Of a DNA stretch of 64,000 nt, positions 57,409 to 64,000 are shown in pieces. Every line of letters starts with the position of its first letter. The stretch's first letter is position 1. The stretch spans positions 103,663-167,662 of the forward strand of contig KQ965820.1 in assembly GCA_001574975.1 (NCBI GenBank). The letters are read 5' to 3'. The stretch comes from Gonapodya prolifera JEL478. Its lineage: Eukaryota > Monoblepharomycota > Monoblepharidomycetes > Monoblepharidales > Gonapodyaceae. Made by a program: the position numbers and the translations under genes. Under the pieces are notes generated by a model. That model saw only the letters and a list, made by a program, of their open reading frames with translations, had not been told where the DNA came from and made no database searches.

Positions 57409-58236
57409 ATGGCTCCAGGAACTGAACGCACTTTCATTGCCGTGAGCCTGAATCGATGAATTCGCTCTGCATGTGTCTTATGTTGCGCGACTTCCATCGT
57501 CCATCGCTCCTTGCGAACACCACGTTCCAACCCCTTTTACTCCCATCGTCACCATGTCGCACCATTTTCCGAATCTTTTAGGTGAAACCCGACGGTGAGT
57601 AGCTCGATTGGCTTGGAATGTATTCCATTCGGGCGGGAAGTACGTTTCTCTTGGCTTCTCTGAACAAACCACCACTTGTGCCACAGGCGTCGAGCGCGGC
57701 CTCACCGGCGAAATCATCAAGCGCTTCGAGCAGCGCGGCTACAAGCTGGCTGCCATCAAGATCCTTAAGGCCCCCGAGACTCTCTTGAAGGCCCACTACG
57801 CCGACCTTGCCGGAAAGCCCTTCTTCCCCCACCTCATGGCCTACATGCAATCCGGACCCGTCGTCGCCATGGTCTGGGAGGGTAAGGAGGCCGTCAAGAC
57901 CGGCCGTGTGATGCTCGGTGCCACCAATCCCCTCGCCTCCGCGCCTGGAACCATCCGTGGAGACTAGTGAGTCGACGACTTCGTTCGAGGTCCCGTACCC
58001 CTCAAAAGCTGATTTTAATCCGCTCTGTGAAAGCTCCATCGACATCGGCCACAACATTGTTCACGGAAGTGACAGTGTTGAGTCTGCCAACAAGGAGATC
58101 GGTTTGGTTCGTATCTCGAAGTGCATTCCCCCTCGAAGATTTTGTTGCTGACTTAAGTTGTTGCACCATTCAGTGGTTTCCCGAGGGAGTTGTTGAGTAC
58201 ACTCGTCCCCACGTCGACGCTCTGATCTACGAGTAA
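57409..58236 (+). CDS. NDK1: nucleoside diphosphate kinase
   Basis: Five exons (57409-57441, 57582-57594, 57687-57966, 58034-58106, 58174-58236) total 462 nt, 153 residues, the canonical length. Motifs: [20 protein letters not shown] (the KPD nucleotide loop, split by a 13-nt exon), [31 protein letters not shown] and the active-site His in [14 protein letters not shown], followed by the end [13 protein letters not shown]. The enzyme moves the gamma-phosphate of ATP to other NDPs through a phospho-His and forms hexamers in the cytosol. The second exon (13 nt) is a micro-exon, conserved in reading by the VKPDG motif. Nothing unusual is missing. Confidence 0.96.
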
Positions 58237-58575
58237 ACGATACGCGAATGTAGCAGACATTTTGCCCATTTTCCAAATATGCCCAGCCGAGAAGAATAAA
58301 AAGTTGAGCCTGCACGACAATTTGATGTTGTCTCCAATCTTCCAACAGTGATCAGCATCTCCAATCCGGGGACGATAATATGTTTTATAGAACCAGAAAC
58401 GCACTGCTAAGTGGGAGAGAACTCGAGTCTCTACCGGCTATGAGCCTAATCCTGGAACAGTTTTGGTGAAAGAAAATTAGGGAAGGAAACTATAATGTCG
58501 TTTCCTGATGATATAGTTCACGACGCGACGCTGCATATACATCAATTGGGTATCTTTGTCACCTTCGTCAGTGCA
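58237..58575. other. convergent intergenic stretch
   Basis: AT-rich DNA between the ends of the NDK gene and the hypothetical mitochondrial protein gene; no gene is seen. A hairpin-like stretch near 58420-58460 was examined as a tRNA and rejected. Confidence 0.4.
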
Positions 58576-59115
58576 TCAATAGAAAATGTTCGTGGCGCGT
58601 TGTCCTCGCTGGCGTGGTCCAACCATCAGCACCCTCCCGTGAGGAAATGAGTCTCCCCTCATCAAACCCGGCTCGCAGACGGAGATTGGTCCATGACCAT
58701 GTTCTTTGAGAAAAATGCGAAACCCGGCGGCGGTGGCCGGAGTAAAATATGCGCCGTCGATGCCGTCCCGAGTACTCTCGCTGCCACACTCGGCGCTAAC
58801 CGCCCGAGCCCCTGCCGCACCAAACGACTCCCCTCTCGCCATCTCTTTTACAGCGTTTGCGTGCCCCTTGTACTCCTTCAAATCCTCGAAGTCGAGTTCC
58901 ATCACATCGACGATTTCCTCCGCGAGGGTTTGCGCCCAGATCTGGTCCGGGCGCCGGCGGGGTATGAGGGTTGCGGCAAAGCGGGGGGGGAAGGTGTGCC
59001 GGTGCCATGAGGTGTGTGAGGAAAAGGTTGGGAGGAGCGGCAGGAGGGATTGGAAGGGTCGGAAGGTGCGGGGGAGGAAGATGCTTCTGGAGTAGCGCAG
59101 AACGAGTGGAGGCAT
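58576..59115 (-). CDS. hypothetical protein with mitochondrial-type N-terminus
   Basis: I do not recognise this gene. A single open frame from ATG 59115 to 58576 gives 179 residues. The first ~50 residues are rich in Arg, Ser, Leu and Phe with no acidic residues (RYSRSIFLPRTFRPFQSL, RFAATLIPRRR), as in matrix-targeting peptides. The rest has a helical acidic segment (AEEIVDVMELDFEDLKEYKG) and a Gly-rich end (GFRIFLKEHGHGPISVCEPG, LMVGPRQRGQRATNIFY). The Gly/Phe block resembles no domain I can name. An intron is not needed. The gene is convergent with NDK and divergent from nothing; uS8 lies upstream on the same strand. Coding status is inferred from length, targeting-type composition and a normal ATG. 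Confidence 0.55.
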   Translation of the reverse strand: MPPLVLRYSRSIFLPRTFRPFQSLLPLLPTFSSHTSWHRHTFPPRFAATLIPRRRPDQIWAQTLAEEIVDVMELDFEDLKEYKGHANAVKEMARGESFGAAGARAVSAECGSESTRDGIDGAYFTPATAAGFRIFLKEHGHGPISVCEPGLMRGDSFPHGRVLMVGPRQRGQRATNIFY

Positions 59116-59587
59116 GGTGTTTGGAGATAAGTTCGTGAGATTTTGATGGTAGAGGTGAGTGTGTAGAGGGTTTGTCTTTGGGTTGTGGGTTGGTGTGGGT
59201 TGGTGTGAATCGGTGCGCGAAGTGCGAAGACTGACGGGCGGGCGAATGAAATTGAGGCAGCCTTGAGCTTTTTTGCTTTAGGCTCATGCAGCTTTGGATT
59301 GTACTCTAGTGGACCCATAGAGATGAACTGTCTGCCAATTTTGTGTCGCGTTGAGGTCAACCTTCGACAATTTCTTCCTCACCTGGCCAGCACTACATAG
59401 CGCACTTTCAGGCAGAAAATGTATATATACACTCATACGCAACCAACTCCGTCAAGTCGTGAACGCCGACCACAAAATCTCAATATGTGCACGTATTATT
59501 CGACCGACTACGATATACGTTATACACGCAGGCGCAGCCCTGTCGACAACACCACCGTCCGCAACCACCTCACACGAACCGGACCGT

Positions 59588-60409
<822 letters not shown>

Positions 60410-61012
60410 GTTGAGGAATTAGAGAGGATGGCTGGAGATGCGCCCAGAGAAATGGAGGTAGCCATAATGGGGAAATATGAGTTTCATTACTAGGGCATTT
60501 TCGCACCTGGCTCTCACTCACGTTGAAGTGTCGTGTCCTGTGTCCGTGATACGATTCCAGACACGCCAAAAAGATGGGCCCAAATTGCGTCCGCAGAGAG
60601 ATGAAAGTGAGTAGAATGGCACACGCGCGGCAACCGGAAGGGGGACTCACACAGATGGACGGATGGATGGCTGTTTGACTGACTTGTGGAAATGTTTTGT
60701 GGTGCACCGCAGGGGCGGCACCACGATTATGCGCCCTCCAAAATGGCACTCGAAGTTACCAACCCTTCATCGTAGAAGAAATGCTGTACGTATGGCGAGC
60801 TACATCTGAGACAATTTTTGAGCCTCGCGACCTCCACACCCAGACTCCACCTTATAAGCTGGATGAATAGTCCAAACTTGCACCCACTCGACGTGGAATT
60901 ATGTAAATAGAAATCAATACAGCATTAAATCTAACACTTTAAATAGTTTACATCAAGTGGTACCAGTGGAGCAGTCATTCAGTGGTTGAAAGCCCAAGCT
61001 GTGAGCGATTCG
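60410..61012. other. intergenic stretch
   Basis: No gene is supported. The part next to 60410 should hold the uS8 promoter; the sequence around 60890-60950 is AT-rich. Confidence 0.4.
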
Positions 61013-61881
61013 TCACTCCGTTGTTAGAAAGGTCTGCATCCACTGGTTCAAGTCCCCTCCCACATTGGTAAAAATTCGACACTGTCGAACAACACCCTGT
61101 TCCACCTTCTCAGTCTTCACGCCCACCAACTGATTTGGTCCAACACCGTGCATTCCGCTAGCAGACGTCATTCCATTATATCCATAGAGCCAAGCAGGCG
61201 CGTACTCGACTCCAGTGTCGAGATCGACCACAACGGGTTCCTTGTCAACTGTCACTCGGCCTTTGGTACCGAACAGGCCGTTCTTTGGGCGAGAGTAGAC
61301 CGTGACGCTCACGCGGTGGCCGATGGGAATGGGGCAGGGGTAAAGCAAGTTGTACGTTGGCATGGTTGGCTGCGTTGGAGGGAAGGATGGCGGTTGATCG
61401 ACTTGGAGGCTGTGGACATGAACCGAGATCGGAGAATGTATCAAGACTTCTCTGCCCTGCGCTCACGAAGGCTCGACCTCACGTTGACGGTTTCGATGAA
61501 AGTTATGCCCTCGCCGCTGACCAGATTGTCTTTTATGGACCGGAATGGCTAAGGTGAAGCAGTTTCTCCACGTCAGGATGGCACCGCCACCTCTTTAGAA
61601 CACTGATACTGTGAATATGGAAACAATTTCAGTCGCTCGATATGCGAATAGCCTGATGCAGGCGAGACAGAGGAGCGCTAATTCCCAGTTGCAAACTTCA
61701 TCTTGGTTGAAATGCTGGGCGCTCTACTGAAATGTATGGTAAACCTAGCCTTTTGCCACCCTTGAGAGGACGACCAGACATAGATACTCCTATACTTCAA
61801 TTCATTTCTTGCAAAATCTGGAAGTTGGCAGAGAGTTGTTACAAGATCGACCACTCGAGGTAATGGTCCGATTTCCTCCAA
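61013..61881 (-). pseudogene. unrecognised gene, possibly decayed
   Basis: I do not recognise this gene. Coding-like blocks on the minus strand, in order: an ATG exon at 61881 (MEEIGPLPRVVDLVTTLCQL, LKYRSIYVWSSSQGWQK), a block VLKRWRCHPDVEKLLHLSHS near 61610-61550, KDNLVSGEGITFIETVN ending at a good GTGAGG donor near 61480, and a last exon (PTMPTYNLLYPCPIPIGHRV, SVTVYSRPKNGLFGTKGRV, TNVGGDLNQWMQTFLTTE) ending at 61013. The last junction works in phase. Between the second and third block the frame changes by one base at a CCATAAAAG stretch with no usable intron, and no clean donor follows the first exon. Either the gene is decaying or I miss short exons. The last exon alone (ATG 61363, 116 residues) could be a small intact gene. 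Confidence 0.4.
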
Positions 61882-62187
61882 AGTTCAGAACAGTATTGTG
61901 ATAAGAAGTCAATATAAAGAGCAGTGTGGAGTGCACGGAATTAAGGTTCGCTGTCTGCTTCGTTGAGGACGTTTTATGTTTTGCAAACCTGCGAAAGGGA
62001 GGTGATTAGATGGGTGACAATTGTCATTAAATGGTCTCAACATTGATCGGAGACGATAGCAAGCCCGACAACCTCATGAATGCAATGCCGTCGTCCCGTC
62101 GCTCTCATCTGGGCGAAGCAACCACCGCAAGGTGCCACAACAGGCCACTTGTCAACCTGGCATCAAAACCCGCCATCCCTCCTTGTT
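61882..62187. other. divergent intergenic stretch
   Basis: Probably the promoters of the two flanking divergent genes. No coding signal is seen. Confidence 0.4.
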
Positions 62188-64000
62188 ATGGCGCCATCAA
62201 CCCATCCCAACCCGATCCCGCCCCTCGTCGCAACAATCTTGATTTCCCTCTCCGCGGTGCCATGTCTCTACTACGCCCCGATGCTGTTTCCGGACAGCGA
62301 CACGACCGAGCTGTCGAACGGGGCCACCGTGCTGCCGTTTGTGGCGTTTGCGACCATGGCGTTCGCGATTGGAGGCCTCGCGGCAGTGGCGATCAAGCCT
62401 TACAAGAACGAATCGGATTCGTCGTGGTATCTGTACATGTTCTCCTTCATGGGATTCACGTCTGTCGTGTGAGTTGCCCGGTCCTTCCTGCCGGATTCCA
62501 TGGATCGTCCTCACTCTCTCGGTCAGTGATCTTGTCCTGTCGCTCGGAGCGCTTGGATTGGTCGATCTGGGTACCTTCTACCTTCGTTCGGAGGAGAGAC
62601 ACCACTCGTCGTCGCACGGCGCCTTCCTGTGTTTCTGGGACGGCATATTCCAATTCTCCTGCCACCTCTCATTTGTGTACGGACTGGTAGTGGAAGGCGG
62701 AGCCTTTTGGCAACACAAGGGATACAGGGCAGTGGTATGGTGGTGGCTCGCGTCGATTTTCAACTCGTGAGTGGAATGAAACGACAGAGATGCCTTTTGG
62801 TGTGTGCGCATCGCTCCACACGTAGCCACTCGGGCACCCGAAGTAGAGATGCGACAACTCTCACTGATCGAACCTCACTTTCCAAAGGATGGGATTTATG
62901 CCCTCCGCTGCGATAGGTCTATTTGGCCTATACCTCGCTCCTTCGTTTGCCCTCAACATTCCTTGGCTCTTGTTTCCCCTCTCGGTTTTGTTCAAGCTTC
63001 TCGACACCCGTCCGAAACCTTCCGACATTACCCCGCTTCCCACTCCGAACGCCAAACCGTCGTTGCTCATGATCGCCTTCTTGGGTGCGGTCTTCCCGGT
63101 GGTCACCATAGCTCGCTGGATCGTCTCGTCGGGATCCTACTTTGCTTGGGCGAAGTGGTACTTGAAGAACGTTGAACCTGAGCTGGGGACCGCCGCCCGA
63201 TTCCCTCTGGTCCAACTTATCGTCTACATGATGTGGGTCACACCGGCCTTCATTGGTGTCGCCCGTGCTCTGTGGGTGTACCGTCGCCGCAACGTCCGCG
63301 CGACAGAGCCTATCCCCATCTGGGTCCGAGATACCCTTGCAGCATGCTTCGGGTGCCTTGCTCAGGGCCAATGGTGCTATTTGGGATCGGCGTACATGGA
63401 GACGGAGTTTGTCAAGGTGGAAGGTTTCCGACCCGTCCCGAAGGAATACGAGTACACCTTCTGGGTGGTCAACCTGGGGCTCTTCGTGGCGCTACCGGCG
63501 GTGTGCTTTTCTTGGATAATGCGTCAGGAGTGTGTGGGGGACAGACAAGTCGTGGCAACGGAGAAGCGCCAAGTCAAAGAAGACACTAAACCTTCCGTGG
63601 CTGCCCCCGTGCCGGTTCCCCATACCAACGGTCACTCGAAGGAAGCACTCGACCCCGAGTTTGCTGAAGCGTACTTGAAGGCGTCCAAGGGATTTCTCGG
63701 ATACTTTCCATGGCTCCAAGCGTTCCTCAATGAAGCACCTCGTGGACCTTACCCGAACCGGCTCTACGAGGATGCGCTCAAGGGGAAACGCGTCTTGGTA
63801 ACAGGTGCGGCAAAAGTGAGTCCAAAGAAAATCATGTTTGCGGTGGACGTTGTTTGTGGATGAAAATTATACTTGCAGGGTATTGGGCGGGAACTCGCCT
63901 TGCTCTACGCCCTTCATGGCGCTCGCGTCTGCGTCGCCTCTCGAGATGTCGCAGGCCTGCAAAAGGTGACGCGGGAGTGCCTTGCTCTTCGTTCCGCTGC
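62188..64000 (+). CDS. polytopic membrane protein fused to a short-chain dehydrogenase (partial)
   Basis: Exons 62188-62468, 62527-62766, 62888-63815 and 63879 to the window edge keep frame across three GT..AG introns. Residues 1 to about 350 contain 8-10 hydrophobic helices, for example LVATILISLSAVPCLYYAP, VAFATMAFAIGGLAAVAI, LVLSLGALGLVDLGTFYL, LLFPLSVLFKLL and LLMIAFLGAVFPVVTIA, with a conserved-looking FWDGIFQFSCHLSF segment. A charged linker (EKRQVKEDTKPSVAAPVPVP) leads to FAEAYLKASKGFLGYFPWLQ and then a classical SDR Rossmann start: GKRVLVTGAAKGIGRELALL, YALHGARVCVASRD. The SDR part is intact as far as visible (TGxxxGIG motif). The window ends about 40 residues into it, so the catalytic Tyr-x3-Lys is not seen. 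A membrane-bound lipid- or sterol-type oxidoreductase is a reasonable guess only. ATG 62188 is the first Met before the first helix. Confidence 0.8.

Noticed and set aside
58410-58480. Possible tRNA near GAACTCGAGTCTCTACC
   Set aside because: No consistent acceptor stem, D-arm or anticodon stem on either strand.

Overview
The window is nuclear DNA of a fungus. Evidence for fungi: a complete translation elongation factor 3 gene (two ABC domains with an inserted chromodomain, a fungal hallmark), a Zn2Cys6 transcription factor, an APC-type permease of the fungal GABA/choline class and a fungal-type bHLH regulator. Genes are very intron-rich (up to 20 exons, introns mostly 50-120 bp, GT..AG), and a Frizzled-like cysteine-rich membrane protein is present. 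This combination fits an early-diverging (zoosporic-type) fungus better than an ascomycete or yeast, but the species cannot be named from sequence alone. I rebuilt the gene models by hand from splice signals. For most complete models the exon lengths sum to a multiple of three and the protein matches its family end to end.

Layout. 1-900: 3' part lost, membrane protein (-). 2.3-3.7 kb: NmrA-like reductase (+). 4.0-7.1 kb: 20-exon amino-acid permease (-). 8.3-9.2 kb: hypothetical gene (+). 9.4-10.9 kb: secreted endonuclease/exonuclease/phosphatase (+). 11.1-16.6 kb: tandem copies of a Zn2Cys6 regulator; the first copy has lost its zinc cluster. 16.6-17.4 kb: prefoldin subunit 2 (+), sharing a 68-bp divergent promoter with the regulator. 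17.6-18.7 kb: ZRANB2-like zinc finger/RS protein. 19.2-21.7 kb: ER thioredoxin/PDI protein. 22.0-22.9 kb: unrecognised protein. 23.0-24.7 kb: NDUFAF5-like methyltransferase. 24.9-29.1 kb: EF3 (-). 29.2-32.9 kb: a gene-free tract made of diverged repeats.

32.9-38.5 kb holds two S1 serine proteases in inverted orientation around an atypical GAPDH; a 39.5-kb fragment is a third protease relic. 39.8-44.8 kb: an unrecognised gene, a bHLH factor and a divergent Nudix (CoA-pyrophosphatase-type) hydrolase. 45.9-48.1 kb: a GH31 alpha-glucosidase pseudogene that lost its catalytic core. 48.4-51.1 kb: 744-residue membrane protein with a Frizzled-like cysteine-rich domain. 51.2-54.7 kb: 975-residue F-box/leucine-rich protein. 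54.9-57.3 kb: an acidic unknown protein divergent from signal peptidase subunit SPC2. 57.4-58.2 kb: nucleoside diphosphate kinase. 58.6-61.9 kb: a hypothetical mitochondrial protein, ribosomal protein uS8 and a degraded or complex hypothetical gene. 62.2-64.0 kb: a polytopic membrane domain fused to a short-chain dehydrogenase, cut by the window end.

Most genes are unrelated housekeeping or secretory functions; there is no metabolic cluster. The most novel signals are (1) an introner-like element: a GC-rich repeat shared by introns of two unrelated genes, one of those introns being absent from the exact same site of a close paralog; (2) a pair of about 105-bp elements with terminal inverted repeats; (3) a membrane-SDR fusion; (4) a 7-nucleotide microexon; and (5) a multi-copy diverged repeat tract behind a good TATA box.
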